From: SCN-70-22 sp046327755
GTDB lineage: Bacteria; Gemmatimonadota; Gemmatimonadetes; Gemmatimonadales; Gemmatimonadaceae
Length of the DNA stretch: 64,000 nt
Reading direction: 5' to 3'
Assembly: GCA_046327755.1 (NCBI GenBank)
Contig: JAXLXW010000007.1
Coordinates: 243,173-307,172 of the forward strand
Of this stretch, positions 28,019 through 35,776 are shown in pieces. Position 1 is the first letter of the stretch. The number at the start of each line of letters is the position of its first letter. A program made the position numbers and the translations under genes. The notes beneath the pieces were generated by a model. That model ran no database searches. It saw only the letters and a list, made by a program, of their open reading frames with translations, and was not told where the DNA came from.

Positions 28019-29287
28019 ATGCTCCGCCGAACCTTCGTCGCCTCAGTTGGCGCCTCGCTCGCCACGCTCAACCCCGCGCTGCTCGATCGCCTCGCGGCGT
28101 ACCAGCCCTCGCGCCCCGCCACCGACCTGGCGGACGACGAGGACTTCTGGTTCCAGGTGCAACAGGCGTTCACGGTCGACCGGAACAACATCAACCTGAA
28201 CAACGGGTCGGTCGCGCCCTCGCCGCGCTCGGTGCAGCGCGCGCAGCTCGACTACCTCACGATGACCAACATGAGCCCGTCCCACTACGTGGACGAGATG
28301 CTCTACCCCGAGTTCGAGGTGGTGCGCCGGCGGCTCGCGGCGCGATTCGGCTGCGACCCCGAGGAGTTGGCCATCACGCGCAACACGACGGAGGCGCTGG
28401 AGGCGGTGCAGCTCGGGATGCCGCTCTCGCGCGGCGACGAGGTGATCACCACCACGCAGGACTATCCGTCGATGCATACCGCGTGGCGCCAGCGCGAGCG
28501 GCGCGACGGGATCGTCCTCAAGGTCTTCTCGTTCCCCGTCCCGGCCACCGATCCCGATGACCTCGTGCGGCGCTTCGAGGGAGCGATCACGCCGCGCACG
28601 AAGGTCCTCCACGTCTCGCACGTCTACTTCACCACGGGGCAGATCGCGCCGATCCAGCGCATCTGCCGCATGGCGCGCATGCGGGGGATCGAGGTGGTGG
28701 TCGACGGCGGGCACGCCTTTGCGCAGTTCCCGTTCACGCGCGACGATCTCGACTGCGACTACTTCGGGACGTCGCTCCACAAGTGGCTCTCCGCGCCGGT
28801 GGGGACGGGCTTCCTCTACGTGCGGCGATCGAAGATCAAGTCGGTCTGGCCGCTCTTCGCCGCGCCGGCAGAGATGGAGGACAACATCCGGAAGTTCGAG
28901 GCGATCGGGACCTTCCCCGTCCACATCCGGAACCCGATCACCGAGGCGCTCGACTTCCACGAGGCGATCGGCCCGGAGCGGAAGGCAGCGCGACTCCGCT
29001 TCCTGCGCCGCCGGTGGGCGCGGCACGTGGCGCAGTTCCCCAAGGTGAAGCTCCTCACCCCGGACGACGACGCGCAGTCGTGTGCGTTAGGCGCGATGGC
29101 GATCGACGGGCTCACCGGCCCCCAGCTGGTGGATCATCTCATGTCCAAGCATCGCATCCATGTCCGGGCGCGGATCGTCCCCAACGAGTTTTCCTGCATT
29201 CGCGTAACGCCAAACGTCTACACGACGGTGGCCGAGATCGACGCATTCGCGAAGGCCATCGAACTCGTGGCCACGAAGGGACTCTAG
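28019..29287 (+). CDS. Tat-signal class V aminotransferase-fold PLP enzyme
   Basis: 422 aa from ATG 28019. The start LRRTFVASVGASLATLNP looks like a twin-arginine signal, which would send a folded PLP enzyme to the periplasm. The body is class V aminotransferase / isopenicillin-N-epimerase-like: NLNNGSVAPSP, ITRNTTEALEAV, VVVDGGHAFAQFPF and the PLP lysine in TSLHKWLSAPVGTGFLYV. The reaction may be an epimerisation, lyase or desulfurase-type step. The stop codon is followed at once by the DUF885 ATG, so the two are surely co-transcribed. Confidence 0.88.
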   Translation: MLRRTFVASVGASLATLNPALLDRLAAYQPSRPATDLADDEDFWFQVQQAFTVDRNNINLNNGSVAPSPRSVQRAQLDYLTMTNMSPSHYVDEMLYPEFEVVRRRLAARFGCDPEELAITRNTTEALEAVQLGMPLSRGDEVITTTQDYPSMHTAWRQRERRDGIVLKVFSFPVPATDPDDLVRRFEGAITPRTKVLHVSHVYFTTGQIAPIQRICRMARMRGIEVVVDGGHAFAQFPFTRDDLDCDYFGTSLHKWLSAPVGTGFLYVRRSKIKSVWPLFAAPAEMEDNIRKFEAIGTFPVHIRNPITEALDFHEAIGPERKAARLRFLRRRWARHVAQFPKVKLLTPDDDAQSCALGAMAIDGLTGPQLVDHLMSKHRIHVRARIVPNEFSCIRVTPNVYTTVAEIDAFAKAIELVATKGL

Positions 29288-31120
29288 ATGCGAACAACGC
29301 TACGGGCGGGAACGCTGGCCGTGACGGTGGCGGCCACGCTGGCCTGTGGGGGCTGTGGGCGCGGGGAGGGGACGAACCGAGGGAACGAGACGACCGGCAC
29401 CAGGAGCGATTCCGGCGCGACCGGGAGCGCCTCGACATACGGCACGTCGACCAGGGCGTCGCGCGACTTCGTGACGCTGGTGGATGAGTACCTCGACGGG
29501 TGGGCCGCCTTCTACCCGTCCATTGCCGCGGGGAACGGGATCCACCAGCACGACGACCGGCTGGAGGATTTCACCGCCGCCAACATCGCGCGCCAGCTCT
29601 CCTGGTTCCGGGAGATGAAGGCGCGCCTGGCGCGCATCCCGGTGGACTCGCTCACGCCTGACGAGGCGGTCGACCACCGCATCCTGGGCGGGGTGATCGA
29701 CGGGTGGGTGCTCGATCTGGACGTGGCGCACAGCTGGCAGCGCAACCCGATGGTCTACGCCTCGGCCCTTGCCGACGGTGTGCACAACCTGATGACGATG
29801 GAGAGCGCCCCGCCCGAGGTGCGCATGCGGCGCGTGACGGCCAAGCTGCGGCAGGTTCCCTCGCTGCTCGCGGCGGCGCGCGCCAACCTGCGGAATCCGC
29901 CGCGCATCCTGGCCGAGCGCGGGCTGGCGATGTTCCGCGGGGCGAGCGGGATGCTCGAGAAGGACCTCGGACTGGCGCTCGATGCGCCGCGCGGCGAGAC
30001 GTGGAACACGATGATGGTCGAGTCGCGCCACGCCCGCGAGGCGATCGACGCCTTCATCGCCGACTACGAGCGCACGATCCTCCCGCGGGCCACCGGCACG
30101 GTGGCGTTAGGGCGCGACTACGTGGAGGCGCGCTATCGCGCCGAGGAACTCATCGACGTCCCCGCCGACACGATGCTCGCCATCGCCCAGCGCGAACTGG
30201 CGGCGGAACAGGCGCTCTTCGTGGAGAAGGCGCGCGCGGTCGACTCGACGCGCGACGCGATGGCGGTGTGGGGCGACGTGCTGCGCGACCATCCCAAGCG
30301 AGGGGAACTCGTCGCCGCGACGCGGCGCGTCGTCGGCGAGCTGCAGCAGTTCGTGACGACGAAGGCGCTGGTGCGCCTCCCGACCGCCGACCGCGTGATC
30401 GTGGAGCCGTCCAAGCCGTTCGACATCGGGCTGGCGTCGATGCACGCCTCGCCGCCGCTGGAGGCGACGCCGGTCAAGTCGATCTACTACGTCACCGACG
30501 CCAACCCGTCGTGGCCCGTGGAGCGGCAGGACAAGTGGCTCGAGCGCTTCAACTACCCGTCGCTCACCATCACCTCGGCCCACGAGGCGATGCCCGGGCA
30601 CTTCGTCCACGCGATGTTCATGCGGCAGACGCCGGGGAAGATCCGTCGCATCTGGATCGGGCTGAACCCGTTCCCCCAGCCGTCGAGCGGGCAGGACGGA
30701 TGGGCGCACTACGCCGAGCACCTGGTGGTGGAGCAGGGGTTCCACGCCGACGATCCGCGTTATGCGATGGCGCAGCTGTCGGAGTCGATGACGCGCATCT
30801 GCCGACTGATCGTGAGCCTCAACGTGCACGCCAACGGGTGGAGCATCGAGCAAGGGGCGAAGTTCTTCGAGGAGAACGCGCACGTTCCCGGGCCGGCGGC
30901 GATGCAGGAGGCGTCGCGCGTGGCGTACGACCCCACCAACGGCGGCTACTTCCTGGGGAAGCGGGCGCTGCTGACGCTGCGCGAGGATGTGAAGGCGCGC
31001 GAGGGCGCCGCGTTCAACCTGCGCGACTTTCACGAGCGGGTGATGAAGGACGGGATCGCCCCCTGGTGGGCGCACCGCCAGCTGCTCCTCCCCGGCGACA
31101 CGCGCGCGGTGGTGCGGTAG
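29288..31120 (+). CDS. DUF885 family lipoprotein (putative zinc metallopeptidase-like)
   Basis: 610 aa from ATG 29288, directly after the previous stop. The signal ends at a lipobox-like ATLACGGC, so the product is probably a lipoprotein. It is followed by a low-complexity Thr/Ser/Gly linker. The DUF885 core is recognisable: EYLDGWAAFYPS, a long helical region, the zincin-type motif HEAMPGHFVH near residue 433, and GWAHYAEHLVVEQG. The HExxxGH arrangement suggests a zinc-dependent hydrolase, although members are little studied. It is full length for the family. Confidence 0.88.
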   Translation: MRTTLRAGTLAVTVAATLACGGCGRGEGTNRGNETTGTRSDSGATGSASTYGTSTRASRDFVTLVDEYLDGWAAFYPSIAAGNGIHQHDDRLEDFTAANIARQLSWFREMKARLARIPVDSLTPDEAVDHRILGGVIDGWVLDLDVAHSWQRNPMVYASALADGVHNLMTMESAPPEVRMRRVTAKLRQVPSLLAAARANLRNPPRILAERGLAMFRGASGMLEKDLGLALDAPRGETWNTMMVESRHAREAIDAFIADYERTILPRATGTVALGRDYVEARYRAEELIDVPADTMLAIAQRELAAEQALFVEKARAVDSTRDAMAVWGDVLRDHPKRGELVAATRRVVGELQQFVTTKALVRLPTADRVIVEPSKPFDIGLASMHASPPLEATPVKSIYYVTDANPSWPVERQDKWLERFNYPSLTITSAHEAMPGHFVHAMFMRQTPGKIRRIWIGLNPFPQPSSGQDGWAHYAEHLVVEQGFHADDPRYAMAQLSESMTRICRLIVSLNVHANGWSIEQGAKFFEENAHVPGPAAMQEASRVAYDPTNGGYFLGKRALLTLREDVKAREGAAFNLRDFHERVMKDGIAPWWAHRQLLLPGDTRAVVR

Positions 31121-31239
31121 TCGCGGCCCCTCGGCCAGACTGGCCGCGCGGGCCCGCGCGTGGTAGAATGACGCCCCTCCCCCAAACGGCGTACGGCCCG
31201 CCGTCCATCCCAAGCGGCCATCAGTCGAGGAGTTTGGCC

Positions 31240-31989
31240 ATGCTGCGTCTTGTTCGTCGTTCGTTCGCCGTGTTGTGCGTTGCGGTTCCGGCCGTGGCCG
31301 GCGCCCAGCAGCAGGAGGGACCCAAGAATCTCCAGGTCCTCCCCAAGGACATGCCGCGTCCCGAGCTGCTCAACGTGATGCGTCGCTTCACGTCGTCGTT
31401 AGGGCTCCGCTGCAACGACTGCCACGTCGTGAAGAACCCCGGACAGATGCCCGAGCAGCTCGACGCGGCCTCGGACGACAAGGAGCTCAAGAAGATCGCC
31501 CGGCAGATGCTCCAGATGACGATGGACATCAACGGGAAGTACCTCGCCGAGACCGGGCGCACGTTCACGGCGCGCACGCGCGTGAGCTGCGAGACGTGCC
31601 ACCGCGGCGCCTCCAAGCCGCGCACGCTGGCTGCCGAGGTGCTGGGCGCGCTGGAAGCGAAGGACGCCGACAGCGCCATCGTGCGCTACAAGGAGCTGCG
31701 CGAGAAGACGTACGGGAAGGCGCAGTTCGACTTCACCGAGGACGGGCTCCCGCGCCTGGCCGACGAGATGTCGCGTGCCCGCCGCGTCGACGATGCCATC
31801 AAGCTCCTCAACCTGAACCTCGAGTACTTCCCGAAGTCGGGGATGACCTACGGACAGCTCGCGCTCGGGCTGGCGCAGAAGGGCGACACGGCGGCGGCGC
31901 TGGCGACGATCGACAAGGGGCTGCAGGCGGCGCCGGACCACCCGATGCTCAAGCGGGCGCAGGCGATGCTCAAGGGGCAGCGCCCGTAG
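31240..31989 (+). CDS. Dihaem cytochrome c of the photosynthetic-reaction-centre cytochrome family, with TPR tail
   Basis: 249 aa from ATG 31240, preceded by GAGGAG at ideal spacing. A signal peptide ends near VAGAQQ. Two haem motifs are present, CNDCH (about residue 58) and CETCH (about residue 113), with the spacing and flanks of the reaction-centre cytochrome c family (VMRRFTSSLGLRCNDCHVV). True photosynthetic members carry four haems. Here the third and fourth are absent and the C-terminal 100 residues are TPR-like instead (AIKLLNLNLEYFPKSGMTY, ALATIDKGLQAAPDHP). It probably transfers electrons in the periplasm. It is not evidence for phototrophy. Confidence 0.88.
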   Translation: MLRLVRRSFAVLCVAVPAVAGAQQQEGPKNLQVLPKDMPRPELLNVMRRFTSSLGLRCNDCHVVKNPGQMPEQLDAASDDKELKKIARQMLQMTMDINGKYLAETGRTFTARTRVSCETCHRGASKPRTLAAEVLGALEAKDADSAIVRYKELREKTYGKAQFDFTEDGLPRLADEMSRARRVDDAIKLLNLNLEYFPKSGMTYGQLALGLAQKGDTAAALATIDKGLQAAPDHPMLKRAQAMLKGQRP

Positions 31990-32015
31990 TAGTCGCGCGT
32001 TCTTTGCTGGACCTT

Positions 32016-32053
32016 GGCGACGTCCCGGGGTACGATTGACCCGGGGCGTCGCC
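32016..32053 (+). terminator. Hairpin terminator after the cytochrome gene
   Basis: GGCGACGTCCCGGG pairs with CCCGGGGCGTCGCC over 14 positions with one G-T wobble and a 10-base loop, followed by TT. It separates the cytochrome gene from the isomerase pair. Confidence 0.7.
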
Positions 32054-32096
32054 TTCGTCGTTCGCCCCCAGACTTCACCCTTCCCGTGCCCCATTC

Positions 32097-32984
32097 GTGA
32101 CGTCCCGTCGAGAAGCCCTCAAGCGCCTCACCGCGGCCTCGGCCCTTGGCCTCGCCGCCGCCCCGATCCTCAACGACCTCCTGGCCCAGTCGCCGCTTGC
32201 GGCTGACGATTCGCGCCCGCTCGCCGACGGGGTGATGTCCGGCCCGGTGGTGAAGCGGTGCGGCGTCCAGTTGTACACAATCCGCGGCGAGATGCAGAAG
32301 GGGGTCGAGGCGTCGCTCGCGAAGGTGGCGGGGATCGGCTACAAGGAGGTCGAGTTCGCCGGCTATTTCGGGCGCACGCCCAAGCAGATTGCCGAGACGC
32401 TCAAGGCCAACGGACTCACGTCGCCCGCGGTGCACATGCCGGTGAGCGACATCCTCAAGGATCCCAACGCCGCGCTCGACGCGCTGGAGACCATCGGGCA
32501 CAAGTACGCGATCATGCCGTACCTCGACGTACGCGAGCGCGACACCATCGCCAAGTACCACAAGCTGGCCGACCAGCTCAACGAGGCCGGCGCGCTGACC
32601 AGGACGCGCGGGATCCAGATGGCGTATCACAACCACGACTTCGAGTTCCAGCTGACGGACGGCAAGGTCCCGTACGACGAGCTGCTGGCGCGTTGCGACA
32701 AGCAGCTGGTGCAGTTCGAGATGGACCTCTTCTGGACGAACAAGGCGGGGAAGGATCCGCTCGACTACTTCGCCAGGCACCCCGGGCGCTTCGCCTGCGT
32801 GCACGTGAAGGACATGAAGGCCGACGGGTCGATGACCGAGGTCGGGAGCGGGAAGATCCCGTTCGCCTCGTACTTCGCCAAGGCGAGCCAGGCGGGGATC
32901 AAGCACTTCTTCGTCGAGCACGACAACCCAGGCGATGCGTGGGCGTCGATCACGACGTCGTACAAGGCGCTGGCGGCGCTCTAG
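32097..32984 (+). CDS. Tat-exported sugar phosphate isomerase/epimerase-like TIM-barrel protein
   Basis: 295 aa from GTG 32097. The N-terminus TSRREALKRLTAASALGLA is a Tat signal. The body is an AP endonuclease 2 / xylose-isomerase-like barrel: CGVQLYTIRGEM, YKEVEFAGYFGRTP, MAYHNHDFEFQ, FEMDLFWTNKAG, CVHVKDMKADGS and FVEHDNP, carrying the His, Asp and Glu metal ligands of the fold. Such exported paralogues act on free sugars or keto-sugars rather than phosphates. It is followed after 3 bp by a second exported barrel, so the two form an operon. Confidence 0.9.
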   Translation: MTSRREALKRLTAASALGLAAAPILNDLLAQSPLAADDSRPLADGVMSGPVVKRCGVQLYTIRGEMQKGVEASLAKVAGIGYKEVEFAGYFGRTPKQIAETLKANGLTSPAVHMPVSDILKDPNAALDALETIGHKYAIMPYLDVRERDTIAKYHKLADQLNEAGALTRTRGIQMAYHNHDFEFQLTDGKVPYDELLARCDKQLVQFEMDLFWTNKAGKDPLDYFARHPGRFACVHVKDMKADGSMTEVGSGKIPFASYFAKASQAGIKHFFVEHDNPGDAWASITTSYKALAAL

Positions 32985-32987
32985 CCC

Positions 32988-33887
32988 ATGTCGCAGAGCC
33001 GACGCGATGCCCTCAAGACCCTCGGCGGCGCGGCGCTGGCCGGCGGCGCGATTGCCGCGAGCCCGCTCGCCTCAACGCCGCTGGCAGCCATGACCCCCGA
33101 TCCGTTCCGCGAGCTGCAGCTGCTCCCCGGCGGCGGGAGACTCAAGCAGAGCGTCTGCCAGTGGTGCTACAGCAACATGCCGCTCGACGACCTGTGCGCG
33201 GCGGCCAAGCGCATCGGGTTGCTCTCCGTCGAGCTGCTGAGCGAGAAGGACTGGCCGGTGGTGAAGAAGCACGGCCTGACCTGCGCCATGGCGAACGGCC
33301 CGAGCACGATCCCGGTCGGCTTCAACCGCCCGAGCGAGCACGATCGCCTGGTGGCGGAGAGCGAGCGCCTCCTCCCGCTCGTTGCAGCTGCCGGACTCCC
33401 GAACATGATCGTCTTCTCGGGGAACCGCGGCGGGATGTCGGACGGCGAAGGGTTGGCCAACTGCGTGGCAGGGCTCAAGCGCATCACGCCGCTGGCCGAG
33501 CGGCTCGGCGTGACGGTGTGCATGGAGCTGCTCAACTCCAAGGTCGACCACAAGGACTACATGTGCGACCGCACGCCGTGGGGGGCCGAACTCGTCAGGC
33601 AGGTGGGGAGCCCGCGCTTCAAGCTCCTGTATGACATCTACCACATGCAGATCATGGAGGGCGATGTCATCCGCACCATTCGCGACAATTGGGACGCGAT
33701 GGGGCACTTCCATACGGCGGGGGTCCCCGGTCGCAACGAGATCGATGCGAGCCAGGAGCTCAACTACCCGGCGATCATGCGAGCGATCGCCGACCTCGGG
33801 TACACCGGCTTCATCGGCCAGGAGTTCATCCCCAAGCGCGATGCGATGACGTCGCTGGCTGAGGGCGTGCGGACTTGCGACGTCTGA
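32988..33887 (+). CDS. Tat-exported hydroxypyruvate-isomerase-like protein
   Basis: 299 aa from ATG 32988, three bases after the previous stop. The Tat signal is SRRDALKTLGGAALAGG. The barrel has the hydroxypyruvate isomerase pattern: KQSVCQWCYSNMPLDDL, MIVFSGNRGGMSDGEG, VCMELLNSK (catalytic Glu), LLYDIYHMQIMEGD (metal Asp and His), HFHTAGVPGRNEID and IGQEFIP (second Glu). Cytoplasmic Hyi interconverts hydroxypyruvate and tartronate semialdehyde. An exported form may work on related sugar acids. A composite repeat element starts about 10 bp after its stop. Confidence 0.9.
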   Translation: MSQSRRDALKTLGGAALAGGAIAASPLASTPLAAMTPDPFRELQLLPGGGRLKQSVCQWCYSNMPLDDLCAAAKRIGLLSVELLSEKDWPVVKKHGLTCAMANGPSTIPVGFNRPSEHDRLVAESERLLPLVAAAGLPNMIVFSGNRGGMSDGEGLANCVAGLKRITPLAERLGVTVCMELLNSKVDHKDYMCDRTPWGAELVRQVGSPRFKLLYDIYHMQIMEGDVIRTIRDNWDAMGHFHTAGVPGRNEIDASQELNYPAIMRAIADLGYTGFIGQEFIPKRDAMTSLAEGVRTCDV

Positions 33888-33896
33888 GCTGAGAGA

Positions 33897-34109
33897 TCGA
33901 GAGGACGAGAAGACCAGAGGACGAGGGAAGTTCAAAGGCTCTTACCTCAGAGGGCACAGAGTGTTTGGGGGAGTGCTCCCCATCCAACTCCGTGCCCTCT
34001 GTGTTCTCTGCGGTGAAACGCTCTCGCGACATCTCGTCCCCGCCGCACCTCCCCTCGCCATCGAGTCCAGCGAGCCAGGGTCTTCCCTCGTCCTCTCGTC
34101 TTCTCGTCC
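33897..34109. repeat. Composite nested-palindrome repeat element A
   Basis: Outer arms: GAGGACGAGAAGACCAGAGG at about 33900-33920 and its inverse at 34081-34109 (GAGAAGACGAGAGGACGAGG on the minus strand). Inner arms: TTACCTCAGAGGGCACAGAG at 33942-33961, and a matching inverted arm at 33988-34020 that reads CACCGCAGAGAACACAGAGG on the minus strand. The element fills the spacer up to the GH109 stop codon. Element B has the same plan. Confidence 0.75.
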
Positions 34110-35492
34110 CTAGAGCGAAGCGCGCGCGTCGCTCCACTTCCCCCGCGTGAAGTCTGGGAACTTCACCGGAGCGCTTCCATTTGCCACCGACTTCTCGCTC
34201 AGTGGCCCCGGCGCCGACCATGCCGCGGCGTCGTAGACGTCGAAGTCCGGGGTGAGCCCCTCGCGCAGGCATTGCACCAGGCGGTAGGCCATCACGTAAT
34301 CCATCCCGCCGTGCCCGCCGCTGCGTGCCTTCTCGCCAAGTTCCCGCCACAGGGGGTGTTCGTACTGCGCCTTGTAGGCGTCGATCGTGGTCCAGCGGTC
34401 TTCCTCGCCGGTCCCCTCGATGTAGATGCGCGGCGGGTAGTCCTCGAAGATCCCGTTGGTCCCCTGGATCGAGTTGATGCGGGAATAGGGGCGCGGCGAT
34501 GCCACGTCGTGTTCGAGGCGGATCGTGCGCCCCTTCGCCGTCTTGATGAGCGACGTGTTGAGGTCGCCCGTCCGGTACTGCTCCTTCCACTTGGGCGAGC
34601 CGGCCGGTTCGTGGTCCTTGCGCCACTTGGTGAGCCCCAACTCCGGCGTGCTCATCGACACGAGATAGTCGAAGGCGTCGCCGCGGTTGATCCCGAGCAT
34701 GAAGGCGACGGGACCGAGTCCGTGCGTGGGATAGAGGTTGCTGTTGCGCAGCGTGTGGTGCCGGCGGCGCCAGAGTCCCTCGTCGCGGTCCTCGAAGAGG
34801 ATGGCACGCAGGTCGTGGTTGTAGGCGGCACCGGCGTGCTTCAGCTCTCCGAAGGCGCCACTCTTCACCATCTGGAGGACCAGCAACTCGTTGTAGCCGT
34901 AGTTGCAGTTCTCCATCATCAGGCAGTGGCGGCGCGTGCGCTCGGAGGTGTCGACGAGCTTCCAGCAGTCGTCGAGCGAGTAGGCCGCCGGCACTTCCGT
35001 CGCTGCGTGCTTCCCGGCTTCCATCGCCGCCAGCACCACCGGGACGTGGAATTCCCACGGCGTCGCCGTGTAGACCAGATCGATGTCGTCGCGCTTCACG
35101 AGTTCGCGGAACGCGTCCGGCCCGTTGCTGAAGCGCGCCGGCTCGTAGTCGTGCCCCGCCTTTCGCATCTGCTGCACCGCCATCTCGATCTTCTCGGGGA
35201 CGGTGTCGCACAGCGCCGTGATGCGCACGTTGGGGACGCCGGTGAGCTCGTGCAGCACCGACCGTCCGCGCAGCCCCGTCCCGACGATGGCGATGCGCAC
35301 CGTCTCGTGCCGCTCGAACGGGACGCCGATCATCGATGCCGCGCCGGTGGTGCGCCCGGTGATGGGATCGATGGCACCGTCAGTTGCAACGCTGGGCTCC
35401 TGCGCGAAGGCAGCGTTGCGGCCGAGGACGAGTCCAGCTGAGGCAAGCGCGGCGCCCTTGAGGAGGTCGCGGCGGGTGGGGGATTCACTCAT
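34110..35492 (-). CDS. Tat-exported GH109-like (Gfo/Idh/MocA-fold) glycosidase
   Basis: 460 aa from ATG 35492. The Tat signal TRRDLLKGAALASAGLVLG is followed by the NAD-binding Rossmann motif RIAIVGTGLRGR. Downstream features are those of GH109 alpha-N-acetylgalactosaminidase-like enzymes: VYTATPWEFHVPVVLAA, ATEVPAAYS, ENCNYGYNELLVL, PTHGLGPV and SGGHGGMDYVM. GH109 enzymes cleave glycosides by NAD-dependent oxidation and elimination at C3. The GAGAAGAC array begins two bases upstream of the ATG and leaves no Shine-Dalgarno, so translation may be leaderless or weak. The gene is bracketed on both sides by composite repeat elements. Confidence 0.9.
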   Translation of the reverse strand: MSESPTRRDLLKGAALASAGLVLGRNAAFAQEPSVATDGAIDPITGRTTGAASMIGVPFERHETVRIAIVGTGLRGRSVLHELTGVPNVRITALCDTVPEKIEMAVQQMRKAGHDYEPARFSNGPDAFRELVKRDDIDLVYTATPWEFHVPVVLAAMEAGKHAATEVPAAYSLDDCWKLVDTSERTRRHCLMMENCNYGYNELLVLQMVKSGAFGELKHAGAAYNHDLRAILFEDRDEGLWRRRHHTLRNSNLYPTHGLGPVAFMLGINRGDAFDYLVSMSTPELGLTKWRKDHEPAGSPKWKEQYRTGDLNTSLIKTAKGRTIRLEHDVASPRPYSRINSIQGTNGIFEDYPPRIYIEGTGEEDRWTTIDAYKAQYEHPLWRELGEKARSGGHGGMDYVMAYRLVQCLREGLTPDFDVYDAAAWSAPGPLSEKSVANGSAPVKFPDFTRGKWSDARASL

Positions 35493-35494
35493 AG

Positions 35495-35768
35495 TCGAGA
35501 AGACGAGAAGACGAGAAGACGAGAAGACGAGAAAGGACGGTGCGTCGTGCTTGGGATGACGAATGGTGCGCTAGCCACTACAAGGTCAACTGCTTTACCA
35601 CGGAGGCACGGAGGCACGGAGGAGTGCGATTGGCGCGCAGCGCTCGCGCGCCCCGCTTCCCCCTCCGTGTCTCCGTGTTAAACGCTCTTGGACGAGCGAC
35701 GAAAGGCCACCATCTCCTGCCCCCGCGCGCCCCGCCCAACGCCCCGGCATCTCGTCCTCTCGTCCTCT
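35495..35768. repeat. Composite nested-palindrome repeat element B
   Basis: It begins with four to five perfect GAGAAGAC octamers (35497-35533). Inner arms are CACGGAGG x3 at 35599-35622, preceded by TTTAC, and an inverse at 35662-35684 that reads TTTAACACGGAGACACGG on the minus strand. The outer inverse arm at 35750-35767 reads GAGGACGAGAGGACGAG on the minus strand. It lies between the sugar kinase and GH109 genes. Confidence 0.75.
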
Positions 35769-35776
35769 GCCCCCTC

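Noticed and set aside
31240..31989. Evidence for a photosynthesis gene cluster
   Set aside because: Reaction-centre-type cytochromes with two haems are widespread in non-phototrophs, and no puf, bch or crt gene is in the window.
33897..35768. CRISPR array
   Set aside because: Repeats are 8-bp units without spacers of constant length, and no cas genes are nearby.
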